From assembly GCF_004358165.1 (NCBI RefSeq), contig NZ_SMTG01000002.1:434001-498000 (forward strand): 64,000 bases of DNA, read 5' to 3'. Within the stretch, counting starts at the first letter, position 1. Each line of letters opens with the position of its first letter. This document shows positions 37,113 to 46,580 of this stretch, piece by piece. The notes under the pieces were generated by a model. That model worked only from the letters and a program-made list of their open reading frames with translations. It was not told the DNA's origin and ran no database searches. The stretch is from Luteimonas terrae. GTDB lineage: Bacteria; Pseudomonadota; Gammaproteobacteria; Xanthomonadales; Xanthomonadaceae. A program made the position numbers and the translations under genes.

Positions 37113-38949
37113 GCCCATCGGGTCGACGCCGGGCACGCTGCGGCGGCGCCTGGCCACGCTGGCGATGGTGGTGCTGGCGGTCTGCAGTGTTGCCGCAGGT
37201 GCCTCGAGCCCGTCCCTGGACGCGCTGCTCACCGAAGCCGATGCGCTGAGGACGTCCGATCCTAAGCAGGTCGATCGGCTGATCGGGGAGATCGAGAAAC
37301 TCGTCCCCTCGGCAACGCCGTCGCAGCTCGTCCGGGTCAGGATGCTGCGGGTGCATCGCGCGATGACGTCCGGCGCTTCGGAGACCGCGGTCGCCGAACT
37401 GCGGCAGATCCTCACCGAATCCAACGATGCGCCGACCCGTTTCCAGGCGGCCTCGATGCTCGCCAATACGCAGGCGATCCTGCGCAACTTCGAGGATGCG
37501 CTGCGGGCTCTGGACACGGCCCTGCCGCTGGCGCCGCAGATCGAAGACCGGGATCTGCGCCACCGCGGCCTGATGGTGGCGGCGATCGTCTACAACCAGG
37601 TCGGCGAGTACGCGCTGGCCAAGCGTTACGCGGAGACCGTCGCCGCAGACCAGCCGGTCGCACGCACGCGATGCGCGATCGCCAGCGTGACCTTGGAAGC
37701 GCGCAACGGGCTGAAGATGCCGTTCGACGACGCGACCGCCGAACAGGGACTCGCGCAGTGCGAGGGCGAGCCGATCATCGCAGGGTTCGTGCGGTGGCAT
37801 TTCGCGCGACACATGGCGGACAGCGGGCGCGCGGCGGACGCGATCGCGCTGCTGGATGGCAGCCTCGCGGCGATCGAGGCGACGGGCTATCCGTTCCTGA
37901 TCGCCCAGTACCACGCGTTGCTCGCCGAACTGACCCTGGCGACCCGGGATCTGCAGTCCGCGCAGCGACATGTGGACAGCGCGCTGGCGATCAGCCAGGA
38001 CGCGATGTCGACCGAGGCGATCGTCAAGGCGCACTACGTGGCCTACCAGCTGGCGCTTCGCAGCGGCGGCGAGGAAGCGGCGTTGCCGGCCTACATCCGT
38101 TTCGCCCAGGCCGAGCGCACGCATTTCAACGACATCAAGTCCCGCGAGATGGCCTATCAGGTCGTCCGCCACCAGTCGATGCAGCAGGCGCAGCAGATCG
38201 AGTTGCTGCACCAGAAGAACCAGCTGCTTCAGCTGCAACAGAGCGTGACCGAACAACGTGCACGCAACTGGCTGTTGCTGGCGCTGGTGCTGGTCGTGCT
38301 AGTCGCGTCGATGGGTTACTGGGCCTACAAGACCAAGCGCATGCAGCTGCGGCTCAAGCGCATGACCGAGACCGACGCGCTGACTGGCATCTTCAATCGC
38401 CAGCATTTTTCCGAGCGCGCGCGTGCCGTGCTGCTGCAGTGCGAGCGCGACGGCGTGCCTGCGGCACTGGTGATGTTCGACCTCGATCACTTCAAGCAGG
38501 TCAACGACCGCTACGGCCACGCGGCCGGCGACTGGGCGTTGCGCGAGGTCGCCGCGGCCGTGCAGCCGTTGTGCCGCGGCGTCGATGCGTTCGGGCGGCT
38601 GGGCGGCGAGGAATTCGGTCTGGTCCTGCCGGGGCTCGATGCCGCGGCGGCGGTGCGTCTGGCGAGCGATGCGCAGGCCCGGTTCGCGGCGATCGACACC
38701 ACGGCCGCCGGCTATGCGTTCCGGTTGGCGGCGAGCTTCGGCGTGGCCGAAGCGGGGACGGGCATGTACACCTTCGCCACGCTGCTCAGCCACGCCGACC
38801 AGGCGATGTATGCCGCCAAGCACGGCGGGCGTCGACAGGTGCGGGTGTATACCGCCGACGCGCCGGACATCCTGGTGGCCGGCGCGGTCGGACGACTGCG
38901 TGACAGCGTCGGCGAGACGGCCGCGCCCGCGCTGCGCATCGTGGTCTGA
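37087..38949 (+). CDS. Membrane-bound TPR-GGDEF diguanylate cyclase
   Basis: Likely makes cyclic di-GMP. The ATG at 37087 was chosen because AGCAGG lies six bases upstream and it places a signal/anchor segment (LATLAMVVLAVCSVAAG) near the N-terminus. Longer starts from 37018 are possible. The 620-residue protein has a periplasmic helical TPR-like region (about 45-370) and a coiled stretch (QQIELLHQKNQLLQLQQSV). A membrane helix at about 394-414 precedes a GGDEF domain with the active motif GGEEF (506-510) and an inhibitory-site RGVD (497-500). DIDHFK is represented by DLDHFKQVND. It overlaps the candidate precursor gene by 26 bases. Confidence 0.9.
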   Translation: MSRMPTRPEPIGSTPGTLRRRLATLAMVVLAVCSVAAGASSPSLDALLTEADALRTSDPKQVDRLIGEIEKLVPSATPSQLVRVRMLRVHRAMTSGASETAVAELRQILTESNDAPTRFQAASMLANTQAILRNFEDALRALDTALPLAPQIEDRDLRHRGLMVAAIVYNQVGEYALAKRYAETVAADQPVARTRCAIASVTLEARNGLKMPFDDATAEQGLAQCEGEPIIAGFVRWHFARHMADSGRAADAIALLDGSLAAIEATGYPFLIAQYHALLAELTLATRDLQSAQRHVDSALAISQDAMSTEAIVKAHYVAYQLALRSGGEEAALPAYIRFAQAERTHFNDIKSREMAYQVVRHQSMQQAQQIELLHQKNQLLQLQQSVTEQRARNWLLLALVLVVLVASMGYWAYKTKRMQLRLKRMTETDALTGIFNRQHFSERARAVLLQCERDGVPAALVMFDLDHFKQVNDRYGHAAGDWALREVAAAVQPLCRGVDAFGRLGGEEFGLVLPGLDAAAAVRLASDAQARFAAIDTTAAGYAFRLAASFGVAEAGTGMYTFATLLSHADQAMYAAKHGGRRQVRVYTADAPDILVAGAVGRLRDSVGETAAPALRIVV

Positions 38950-38970
38950 CCGCGCGGCGCCGCGCCGGCT

Positions 38971-40437
38971 TCAGGCCGGGTCGCGGATCACCAGAAGGCG
39001 TTCCTCGGTCATGTCGCGGATCGCGTACTTCACGCCCTCGCGGCCGCAGCCCGAATCCTTGATGCCGCCGTAGGGCATGTTGTCGACCCGGAAGCTCGGC
39101 ACGTCGCCGACGACGATGCCGCCGGCCTCGATCCGGTCCCAGGCCTGCATCGCATGCGAGAGGTTGCCGGTGAACACGCCGGCCTGCAGGCCGAAATCAC
39201 TGTCGTTCACGCGCGCGATCGCGGCATCGAAACTGTCCACCGGCTCGAGAATGGCGACCGGGCCGAAGACCTCCTTGCGTTGCAGGTCGGCATCCCTGGG
39301 TACCTTCTCCAGCAACGTGGCGGGAATGATGTTGCCCTCGCGGGCGCCGCCGGCAATCACCTTCGCGCCGCCCTTGCGCGCCGCAGCGATCCACGACTCG
39401 ATGCGGTCGGCGGCATCGCGGTCGATGACCGGGCCGACGAAGGTCTTCTCGTCGCGCGGGTCACCGCTGCGCAGGCCGGCGATCGCCTTCTTCAGCTTGC
39501 GCCGCAGCTGGTCGTGCACGGCACGGTGCGCGTAGATGCGCTGCACGCCGATGCAACTCTGGCCGGACTGGTAGTAGGCGCCGAACACCAGACGCTCGAC
39601 CACCTTGTCCAGCGGCATGCCAGGGTCCTCGTCGACGATGCAGGCGGCATTGCCCCCCAGTTCCAGCACGACCTTCTTCTTGCCGGCGCGGGCCTTGAGA
39701 TCCCAGCCGACGAGGCCGCCGGTGAAGCTCAACAGCGCGATGCGCTCGTCCTCGGTCAGCGCGGCAGCATCCTCGTTGCTGCACGGAATCACTGAGAACG
39801 CGCCCCTGGGCAGATCGGTCTCGGCGAGGATCTCGCCGATGATCAGCGCGCCGACCGGCGTCTTCGCCGCCGGCTTGAGCACGAAGGGGCAGCCCGCGGC
39901 GATGGCCGGGGCGACCTTGTGCGCGACCAGGTTGAGCGGGAAATTGAACGGCGTGATGAAGCTGCACGCGCCGATCGGCACGCGCTTGACCAGGCCGCGA
40001 TACCCGCGCGTGCGTTCGGAAATCTGCAGTTCGACGTACTCGCCTTCGGTGCGCGTGGCCTCGCCGGCGGCGATGCGGAAGGTGTCGATCAGGCGCGTGA
40101 CTTCGCCGCGCGCGTCCTTGATCGGCTTGCCGGCTTCGATGCACAGCGCGAGCGCCAGTTCCTCGAAACGTTCCTCGAAGCGGCGCACGCAGTGTTCGAG
40201 CACGTCGCGGCGCTTGTCGGGCGGGAAGTCCGCCATCGCGCCGCGGGCCTTGTGCGCGGCGACGATCGCCTTGCGGATCGCCGCCGCATCGCCCATCGCC
40301 ACGCGCGTGGCGACCTTGCCGCTGTACTTGTCGCGGACTTCCAGATCGGTATTCGCCGCGACCGCGGCGTTGGCGAGGTAGTAGGGATAGCTGCGGGCGA
40401 GGCCGCTCTTGCCGGTGGGTGACTTCTTCTTGGCCAT
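38971..40437 (-). CDS. Aldehyde dehydrogenase family protein
   Basis: A 488-residue NAD(P)-dependent aldehyde dehydrogenase. The ATG at 40437 follows AAGGAGA. The catalytic cysteine lies in QSGQSCIGVQR, the glutamate in VVLELGGNAA, and the cofactor segment is FITPFNFPLNL. The overall sequence resembles the lactaldehyde / phosphonoacetaldehyde / glyceraldehyde-3-phosphate dehydrogenase group (ALDH21-like), but the substrate is not certain. It is 25 bases downstream of a thiamine-diphosphate enzyme gene and probably shares its transcript. Confidence 0.88.
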   Translation of the reverse strand: MAKKKSPTGKSGLARSYPYYLANAAVAANTDLEVRDKYSGKVATRVAMGDAAAIRKAIVAAHKARGAMADFPPDKRRDVLEHCVRRFEERFEELALALCIEAGKPIKDARGEVTRLIDTFRIAAGEATRTEGEYVELQISERTRGYRGLVKRVPIGACSFITPFNFPLNLVAHKVAPAIAAGCPFVLKPAAKTPVGALIIGEILAETDLPRGAFSVIPCSNEDAAALTEDERIALLSFTGGLVGWDLKARAGKKKVVLELGGNAACIVDEDPGMPLDKVVERLVFGAYYQSGQSCIGVQRIYAHRAVHDQLRRKLKKAIAGLRSGDPRDEKTFVGPVIDRDAADRIESWIAAARKGGAKVIAGGAREGNIIPATLLEKVPRDADLQRKEVFGPVAILEPVDSFDAAIARVNDSDFGLQAGVFTGNLSHAMQAWDRIEAGGIVVGDVPSFRVDNMPYGGIKDSGCGREGVKYAIRDMTEERLLVIRDPA

Positions 40438-40462
40438 GGGAGTCTCCTTGAAAGGCGCGCGC

Positions 40463-42112
40463 TCAGTCGATCGCGGCGCTGCGCGCGGGAATGTCGGTAT
40501 TGAGCAGGGCATCGTCGTCCGAGTAATCGACGGCGAGTTCGATCAGATCCACGCCGGACGTCGCGAGCGCGGTGCGCAGCAGTCCGGCGAAATCCGCGGC
40601 GCTGTCGGCGCGATGGCCGCGCGCGCCGTAGCTCTGTGCGTAGCGCACGAAATCCGGATTGCCGTATTCCATGCCGTAGACCGGGTAGTCCTCGTGCTGC
40701 TGCTTCCACTTGATCATGCCGAAGGCATCGTCGCGCAGCACGATGATCACCAGGTCGAGATCGAGTCGCACCGCGGTCTCCAGTTCCTGGGAATTCATCA
40801 TGAAGCCGCCGTCGCCACAGATCGCGACGACCTTGCGGTCCGGGTGCACGAGCGTCGCCGCGATCGCCGACGGCAGGCCGGCGCCCATCGTCGCCAGTGC
40901 GTTGTCGAGCAGCAGCGTGTTGGGCGCGCGGCAGCGGTCGTTGCGCGCGAACCACAGCTTGTAGAGCCCGTTGTCGAGGCAGACGATGTCCTGCGGTTCA
41001 AGCGCATCTCGCAGCGTCTTCACCAGATGTGGGCCGTGCACGGGAAACCGATCGTCCGCCGCCAGCGTGGCGATGTTTTCGCACAACGCGGTCCGGACCC
41101 GGTTGAAGAACGCGAAATCCCACTGCGGTTGCGGCGTATCGAGCGCTTCGGCGAGCTGCCAGACCGCATTGGCGATATCGCCGACGACCTCGATCTGCGG
41201 GAAATAGACCTGGTCGACGACGGCGCTCGCATAGTTGACGTGGATCACCGTGCGCCGGCCGCGATGCATGAAGAACGGTGGCTTCTCAATCACGTCGTGA
41301 CCGATGTTGACGATGCAGTCGGCCGCATCGATCGCGCGGTGCACGAAGTCGTGGTCCGACAGTGCGGCCGTGCCCAGCCACAGCGGATGGGTCTCGTCGA
41401 GCACGCCCTTGCCCATCTGCGTGCTGAAGAACGGAATCCCAAGCCGGTCGACGAAGGCGCGCAGCATCTTGGCCGTGGTCTTGCGGTTGGCGCCGGCGCC
41501 GATCATCAGCAGTGGATGCTTCGCCTTGCGGATGGCCTCGGCAGCCTCGGCGATCGCCTTGTGTTCGGCGAGCGGGCGGCGTGTGTACGGCGCGGGCAAC
41601 AGGCGCGCGTCGGTATCGTCGCCGGCGATGTCCTGCGGCAGTTCCAGATGGGTCGCGCCGGGCCGCTCTTCCTCCGCGCGCTGGAACGCATCCCGCACGC
41701 GGGCGGGAATACTGTCGGCCGAGACCAGTTGATGGGTCGACTTGGTCAGCGGCCGCATCATGTCGACCACGTCGACGATCTGGAAATGGCCCTGCTTGCT
41801 GGTGCGGATGGGCTTCTGGCCGGTGATCATCAGCATCGGCATCGCGCCCAGCTGTGCGTAGGCCGCAGCCGTGACCAGATTGGTCGCACCGGGTCCGAGC
41901 GTCGACAGGCACACGCCGGCCTGGCCGGTCAGCCGTCCGTACGTTGCGGCCATGAAACCGGCGGCCTGCTCGTGGCGGGTGAGCACCAGTTCGATGGGCG
42001 AGGCCCGCAACGATTCGAGCAGGTCGAGGTTTTCTTCGCCGGGAATGCCGAACACGTGGGTCACGCCCTCGGCTTCGAGCGCCTGGACGAACAGATCGGA
42101 CGCCTTGGTCAT
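40463..42112 (-). CDS. Acetolactate synthase-like thiamine-diphosphate enzyme
   Basis: A 549-residue TPP-dependent enzyme. It has the N-terminal GIPGEENLDLLE and catalytic Glu in TRHEQAAGFMA, a central domain, and the C-terminal cofactor motif GDGGFMMNSQELETAVRL. Lengths and motifs fit catabolic-type acetolactate synthase large subunits (AlsS/IlvB-like). No regulatory small subunit is nearby, and the pairing with an aldehyde dehydrogenase is not that of branched-chain synthesis. Acetoin-type or another decarboxylating carboligase role is possible. Confidence 0.82.
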   Translation of the reverse strand: MTKASDLFVQALEAEGVTHVFGIPGEENLDLLESLRASPIELVLTRHEQAAGFMAATYGRLTGQAGVCLSTLGPGATNLVTAAAYAQLGAMPMLMITGQKPIRTSKQGHFQIVDVVDMMRPLTKSTHQLVSADSIPARVRDAFQRAEEERPGATHLELPQDIAGDDTDARLLPAPYTRRPLAEHKAIAEAAEAIRKAKHPLLMIGAGANRKTTAKMLRAFVDRLGIPFFSTQMGKGVLDETHPLWLGTAALSDHDFVHRAIDAADCIVNIGHDVIEKPPFFMHRGRRTVIHVNYASAVVDQVYFPQIEVVGDIANAVWQLAEALDTPQPQWDFAFFNRVRTALCENIATLAADDRFPVHGPHLVKTLRDALEPQDIVCLDNGLYKLWFARNDRCRAPNTLLLDNALATMGAGLPSAIAATLVHPDRKVVAICGDGGFMMNSQELETAVRLDLDLVIIVLRDDAFGMIKWKQQHEDYPVYGMEYGNPDFVRYAQSYGARGHRADSAADFAGLLRTALATSGVDLIELAVDYSDDDALLNTDIPARSAAID

Positions 42113-42253
42113 CGTGCGGACACTCCGTCGTGACTGGACGGCCAGCATGCCAGCGGCGGCGTGACAGGCGGGCGAGACCTTGGGTGCGTCGCCGGAACGT
42201 TGCGTCCTTCCAGCCGCAAGTGCAGCGGTGGGCGATGCGGCAGGCGCGCGACG

Positions 42254-43597
42254 TCAGTCCGGTTCGGATTCCACGCGTACGCGCAGGCTGCCGTCGATGA
42301 CGCGCGCGTCCAGCGACTCGCCGGGCGTGGCATCGAAGACGCTGCGGACCACGCTGCCGTCCTCGCGCCGCAGAATGCTGTAGCCGCGGGCGATCGTCGC
42401 CAGCGGGCTGACCGCTTCCAGCGAGCGGGCCAGCCCGCGCAGCCGCAGGCGATCGCGTTCGAGGTGTCGAGCAACCGCGGCGCGCGGCCTTGGCGCGAGC
42501 GCGGCAAGGCGTTCGCGGAGCTGCTGCAGGCGACGCCGCGGCGTGGCGCTTCCCAATACCGCGTCCGCGTGGCGCAGGCGCGCGGCATCCTGCTGCAGCC
42601 GCTGGTACATCGTCGCGGTCAGACGTCGCAAGGCCTCGTCCTGGCGCCGGCGCAACGCGTCGAGCCGCGCCTGCGGGCGCTGTGCCTGCAGACGCAGCGC
42701 GGCGCGATCCAGACGCTGGAAGCGCTGCTGCATCGCGCGCAGTTGCGTGTCGTCGACATGCCGCTGCAGACGGTGCACGCGGGCGAGGAGTTCGGCGCGG
42801 TCGGGCACCAGCAGCTCGGCCGCGACCGACGGCGTGGGCGCGCGCAGATCGGCGGCGAAGTCGGTCAGGCTGAAGTCGGTCTCGTGGCCGATCGCCGACA
42901 CCACCGGCACCGGTGACGCGGCGACCGCGCGCCCCAGCGCCTCGTCGTTGAACGCCCACAGGTCTTCGAGCGAGCCGCCACCGCGGGCGAGCAGGATCAC
43001 GTCGTAACGGCCGCTGGCGCCGGCGCGTTCGAGCATCGACACGATCTTCGGTGGCGCCTCCGCGCCCTGCACGGGCACCGGCAACACGTCGACCTCGACC
43101 AGCGGCAGGCGTCGCGCCAGCACGCTCAGCACGTCGCGCACGGCCGCACCGGTCGGCGAGGTGATCACACCGATGCGCCGCGGGTATCCGGGCAATGCGC
43201 GTTTGCGGTCCGCGTCGAACAGGCCCTCGGCCTGCAGACGCGCCTTCAACGCATCGAACGCGCGGCGCAGCGCGCCTTCGCCGGCTTCCTCGAGCGAATC
43301 GAGGATCAGCTGGTAGTCGCCACGCGCCTCGTACAGCGTCACCCGGCCCCGTGCGCGGACCAGCAGCCCTTCGCGCGGCACGAAGCGCAGGCCCTGGCCG
43401 CGCGAGCGGAACAGCGCGCATCGCACCTGCGCGCGCGCATCCTTGAGCGTGAAGTACAGATGCCCCGACGCCGGTCGCGACAGATTGCCCAGTTCGCCTT
43501 CGACGACGACGTTCGGGAACGTGTCCTCCAGCAGCCCGCGCGCGAGCGTGTTGAGCTGGGTGGGGGTGAGCACGTCGGGTGTGGCGGGTGCCTGCAT
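42254..43597 (-). CDS. xseA: Exodeoxyribonuclease VII large subunit
   Basis: The catalytic subunit of a single-strand DNA exonuclease used in repair. The 447-residue protein has an N-terminal OB-fold (about 15-105, [20 protein letters not shown]), the catalytic core with [15 protein letters not shown] and [17 protein letters not shown], and a long coiled-coil region that binds XseB. The C-terminal [11 protein letters not shown] segment is present. The small subunit gene is not in the window. Confidence 0.95.
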   Translation of the reverse strand: MQAPATPDVLTPTQLNTLARGLLEDTFPNVVVEGELGNLSRPASGHLYFTLKDARAQVRCALFRSRGQGLRFVPREGLLVRARGRVTLYEARGDYQLILDSLEEAGEGALRRAFDALKARLQAEGLFDADRKRALPGYPRRIGVITSPTGAAVRDVLSVLARRLPLVEVDVLPVPVQGAEAPPKIVSMLERAGASGRYDVILLARGGGSLEDLWAFNDEALGRAVAASPVPVVSAIGHETDFSLTDFAADLRAPTPSVAAELLVPDRAELLARVHRLQRHVDDTQLRAMQQRFQRLDRAALRLQAQRPQARLDALRRRQDEALRRLTATMYQRLQQDAARLRHADAVLGSATPRRRLQQLRERLAALAPRPRAAVARHLERDRLRLRGLARSLEAVSPLATIARGYSILRREDGSVVRSVFDATPGESLDARVIDGSLRVRVESEPD

Positions 43598-43871
43598 GGG
43601 CGACAGGATACCCGGCGGCTGGAATCGCGCGGTCGCTGGGCGGAGATCGTCGGTTTTTACGAGGCCGCCAGCGTGTACTCAAGCGAGGTTCGGACGCTTC
43701 GGCAATGTGCACGACCCGTCCTGCGACACCCGGTCGCATTGGCATCGTTCCGAAATCGCGGCCAGCATGGCGATTGACCGCGGTGCGCGCCGACCGGATG
43801 CCGCGCGCTGCGATAATGCCTGCCGACGGGCGCGACGCTGGCGCCCACCCATCGATTCGAGGAGCAACGTG

Positions 43872-44408
43872 ATGTCCGTACGCCGCCCGATTTCCCGCGC
43901 CATCGGTCCTGTCGCCGCCGGCCTGATGCTCGCGCTCGCCGCTTGCCAGCCCGCAGCGCCGGATGCCGCGTCCCAGGCAAGCGCCACGCCGGCAGCGACC
44001 GGGGCCGATGCCGGCATCGTGGTCAGCGACGCATGGATCCGCGAAACCCCGCCCAATGCCGCGGTTGCCGGCGGCTATCTGACGCTGCGCAGCGGCGCGG
44101 CCGATCGTCTGCTCGCGGTCGAGACGCCGGCGGCGGCGAGCGTCGAGATCCACGAGATGTCGCACGAGGGCGGCATGATGCGCATGCGTGAGCTGCCCGA
44201 TGGCGTCGAACTGCCGGCAGGCACAGAAGTCGCGCTCAAGCCGGGCGGCAACCATCTGATGTTCATCGATCCGGTCGAGCCGGTGCGCGCCGGCCAGTCG
44301 ATCGAGGCGACGCTGCGCTTCGCCCATGCACCCGAACAGACCGTGACCTTCGAGGTGCGGCCGCTGACCGGTGAGGCACCGGCGGCGGACGAGCACGCGG
44401 GCCACTGA
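43872..44408 (+). CDS. Periplasmic PCuAC copper chaperone
   Basis: Delivers copper in the periplasm, typically to cytochrome oxidase CuA sites. The 178-residue protein starts at ATG 43872 after AGGAG. It has a lipoprotein signal with lipobox LAAC. The PCuAC copper motif is visible: HEMSHEGGMMRM followed about 20 residues later by GGNHLMFID, giving the His/Met ligand set. The histidine-ending tail (DEHAGH) may add metal affinity. The 274-base upstream gap holds a GATAAT box at 43812-43817 but no full promoter can be defined, and no gene is seen there. Confidence 0.9.
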   Translation: MSVRRPISRAIGPVAAGLMLALAACQPAAPDAASQASATPAATGADAGIVVSDAWIRETPPNAAVAGGYLTLRSGAADRLLAVETPAAASVEIHEMSHEGGMMRMRELPDGVELPAGTEVALKPGGNHLMFIDPVEPVRAGQSIEATLRFAHAPEQTVTFEVRPLTGEAPAADEHAGH

Positions 44409-44547
44409 TCGCGCGAAGCATCCGCAGGATGGGTCGCGCGCAGCGCACGCATCATCGACAGGCGGTCGCTTGCGACGTCGGCAGGCGGGTTTGCAGGATG
44501 CCCGGCGCGCAGTCGCGAGGCGCACGTGAGGCGCCGTGTGTTTCGTG

Positions 44548-44632
44548 GAAGCGCGCTCGCGCGCCATTCCCGCGCGTCTGACGCCGGACCGGTCGCGGGC
44601 ATCGCGCGCAAGCGCGCTCCCGCAGACACACG
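44548..44632. repeat. GCGCGC-type inverted repeat (repeat C)
   Basis: Arms around GGAAGCGCGCTCGCGCGCCA and GCGCGCAAGCGCGCTCCCGC oppose each other in the gap 44409-44643, between convergent copper-chaperone and response-regulator genes. Related copies occur at 25948-26045 and 59199-59279. The rest of the gap holds a decayed GTAGGATGGGT element and nothing else recognisable. Confidence 0.65.
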
Positions 44633-44643
44633 TCTCTGGACGT

Positions 44644-45219
44644 TCAGCCGTCCAGCGGCGGCCTGCGCTCCGGTCCTGGCCGCTTGGCCAGCTTGCGCTG
44701 CAGCGAGCGGCGGTGCATGCCGAGCAGGCGCGCGGTTGCGGAGATGTTGCCGCCGGTTTCGGCCAGCGCCTGCTGGATGTGTTCCCACTCCAGCCGGTGC
44801 AGCGGAATCATCGTCGGGCTTTCGAGCGTGTCGTCCTCGTCGCGGTCGGGCAGCGGCGCACCCGGTGCGGTGTCGGTATCGAGCAGGATGCGCTGCAACG
44901 TGTCGGCCGACACCGGCTTGGGCAGGTAGTCGTCGGCGCCGCGCTTGATCGCCTCGACCGCCGTCGCGATGCTCGCGTAGCCGGTCACCAGCAGGATGCG
45001 CATGTCGGCGCGGATCGCGCGCAGCGGTTCGATCAGCGACAGGCCGGAGGCATCGCCGAGCTTGAGATCGACCAGCGCGAAATCCGGCGCGGTGCGCCTG
45101 GCGATCTCGAGCGCGGTCGCCGGATCGGCGGCGATCTCGCAGTCGATCCCGCGGCGGGTCAACGCGCGCCGCAGCGCGTCCAGGTACAGGGTGTCGTCGT
45201 CGACCAGCAGGCCTTTCAT
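44644..45219 (-). CDS. RegA/PrrA-like response regulator
   Basis: A 191-residue two-component regulator. The receiver domain has the acidic pocket DDD (7-9), phosphoacceptor Asp51 in ALVDLKL, and Lys in YLPKPVS. A linker leads to a Fis-type helix-turn-helix (GGNISATARLLGMHRRSLQR). The short LDALRRALTRRGID and helix-turn-helix layout matches the RegA/PrrA/ActR family, which controls redox-responsive genes. It overlaps the kinase gene by ATGA and has GGAGA before its ATG. Confidence 0.9.
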   Translation of the reverse strand: MKGLLVDDDTLYLDALRRALTRRGIDCEIAADPATALEIARRTAPDFALVDLKLGDASGLSLIEPLRAIRADMRILLVTGYASIATAVEAIKRGADDYLPKPVSADTLQRILLDTDTAPGAPLPDRDEDDTLESPTMIPLHRLEWEHIQQALAETGGNISATARLLGMHRRSLQRKLAKRPGPERRPPLDG

Positions 45220-46448
45220 CGCATCGTCTCCGTCGGATGGCCGTCCGTGGTGAGCGGTACGCGGAAGCGCACCTGGGCACCGCCGCCCTCGGCCTCGTCC
45301 ATCTGCAGTTCGCCGCCGAGCTGTTCGATCGCGGCGTGGGACAGCGCCAGGCCCACGCCGAGGCCGTCGGGCTTGCCGCTGCGGAACAGGACCGGCAGGA
45401 AGGGCGCCTGCGCGTCGAAGCCGGTGCCGTAGTCGCGGATCGTGCCGTCGAGCACGCCGTCGTCGAGCTGCAGCCGCAGGTCCACGCGCTGGCTGCCGTT
45501 GCCGTCGCTGGCATCGGCGGCGTTGTTGAGCAGGGCCAGCAGCAGATGGCCGATGGTGCGGTCCACGCGCAGGCCGACGCCGACGTTGCCGCTGCGTTCG
45601 AGCACGATCGCCGGGCGCACCAATTGCCAGTGTTCCAGCACGCGGGCGATCTCCACGCGCGTGCTCGCGCTGGGATCGGCGGGATCGGCCAGCGAGCGGA
45701 CGCGGTCGCGGCAGGTGTCCACGAGCCGGCGCAGGCTGGCGACGTCCTCGGCGCCATCGGCACCGAGGCGTGAGGTGTCGAGGTCGTCGAGCAGCAGGGT
45801 CATCGTGCCCAGCGGCGTGTTGAGCTCGTGCGCGACCGAGGCGGCATGCGTGGCCAGCGCGAGAATGCCCTCGTTGCGCACGAAGCGTTCGCGCAGGCTC
45901 GCGAGCTCGCGCTCGCGGCGGTCGCGCGCGGCCGCCAGGCGGATCAGGAACCACGACACCAGCGCGACCGACAGGAAGAAGTTCACCGCCATGCCGGCCA
46001 GATGCAGGTCGAAACGGTCGTGCAGGTGCGGCAGCGGCTGGCCGAAGCTCACCGCCAGCAGATAGCCCAGCGCGCTGGCAACCGCGGTCGCGACCGCCCA
46101 GCCGCGCGGCAGGGCCATCGCGGTGAGCGCGATCGGCAGCAGGAACAGCGAGGCGAACGGATTGGCGATGCCGCCGGTCCACGCGACCAGCCACGCCAGC
46201 ACGGCGGTGTCGACGAGGACGTGCACGAAGGCCTCGGCCGGCGTCGCATCGCGCGCATGCAGCAGGCGCACGTAGACGCACAGATTGAAGCCGGCCAGCA
46301 GGAGCACCGACGACCACAGCGGCAGCGTGGGCAGCGGCATGTCCAGCCCGAGCACCGCCCAGGCGATGGTCGCCGACTGTCCGCCCACCGCGAACCAGCG
46401 CAGGCTGTAGAGGGTGCGGAGCAGGGCGGTGGCGGACAGATGCTGCAT
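45216..46448 (-). CDS. RegB/PrrB-like redox sensor histidine kinase
   Basis: A membrane histidine kinase of 410 residues with about six transmembrane helices in the first 170 residues. The ubiquinone-binding heptapeptide GGIANPF (92-98) known from RegB/PrrB is present, and the phospho-acceptor His207 lies in VAHELNTPLG. ATPase motifs include NNAADAS, DYGTGF and GLGVGLALS. The redox-active cysteine found in RegB near the H-box is not obvious. It likely senses the quinone pool and phosphorylates the adjacent regulator. Confidence 0.9.
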   Translation of the reverse strand: MQHLSATALLRTLYSLRWFAVGGQSATIAWAVLGLDMPLPTLPLWSSVLLLAGFNLCVYVRLLHARDATPAEAFVHVLVDTAVLAWLVAWTGGIANPFASLFLLPIALTAMALPRGWAVATAVASALGYLLAVSFGQPLPHLHDRFDLHLAGMAVNFFLSVALVSWFLIRLAAARDRRERELASLRERFVRNEGILALATHAASVAHELNTPLGTMTLLLDDLDTSRLGADGAEDVASLRRLVDTCRDRVRSLADPADPSASTRVEIARVLEHWQLVRPAIVLERSGNVGVGLRVDRTIGHLLLALLNNAADASDGNGSQRVDLRLQLDDGVLDGTIRDYGTGFDAQAPFLPVLFRSGKPDGLGVGLALSHAAIEQLGGELQMDEAEGGGAQVRFRVPLTTDGHPTETMR

Positions 46449-46580
46449 GGCCCGTTCATCCTAGACCACGCGGTCGCGCGCGCACGTCGGTCCGGCCCGC
46501 CTGCGGCGTTCGGTCGCAGCCGCGCGGCCGGTTCGGAACGCGTCACCGAATTCGCCGGGCCGAGCCGCTAAAATGCGTCC

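Noticed and set aside
36995..37118. Antisense small membrane peptide (hydrophobic run starting MGSGLVGILLMGILLIIG) opposite the precursor tail
   Set aside because: No ribosome binding site on the minus strand. The codon third-position pattern supports the plus-strand frame. The hydrophobic run is the expected mirror of the Asp/Gln-rich tail.
41286..44567. Very long minus-strand open frame of over 1000 codons across the acetolactate-synthase-like gene and xseA
   Set aside because: It runs in a different frame through two well-recognised genes, has arginine-rich composition typical of shadow frames in GC-rich DNA, and matches no family.
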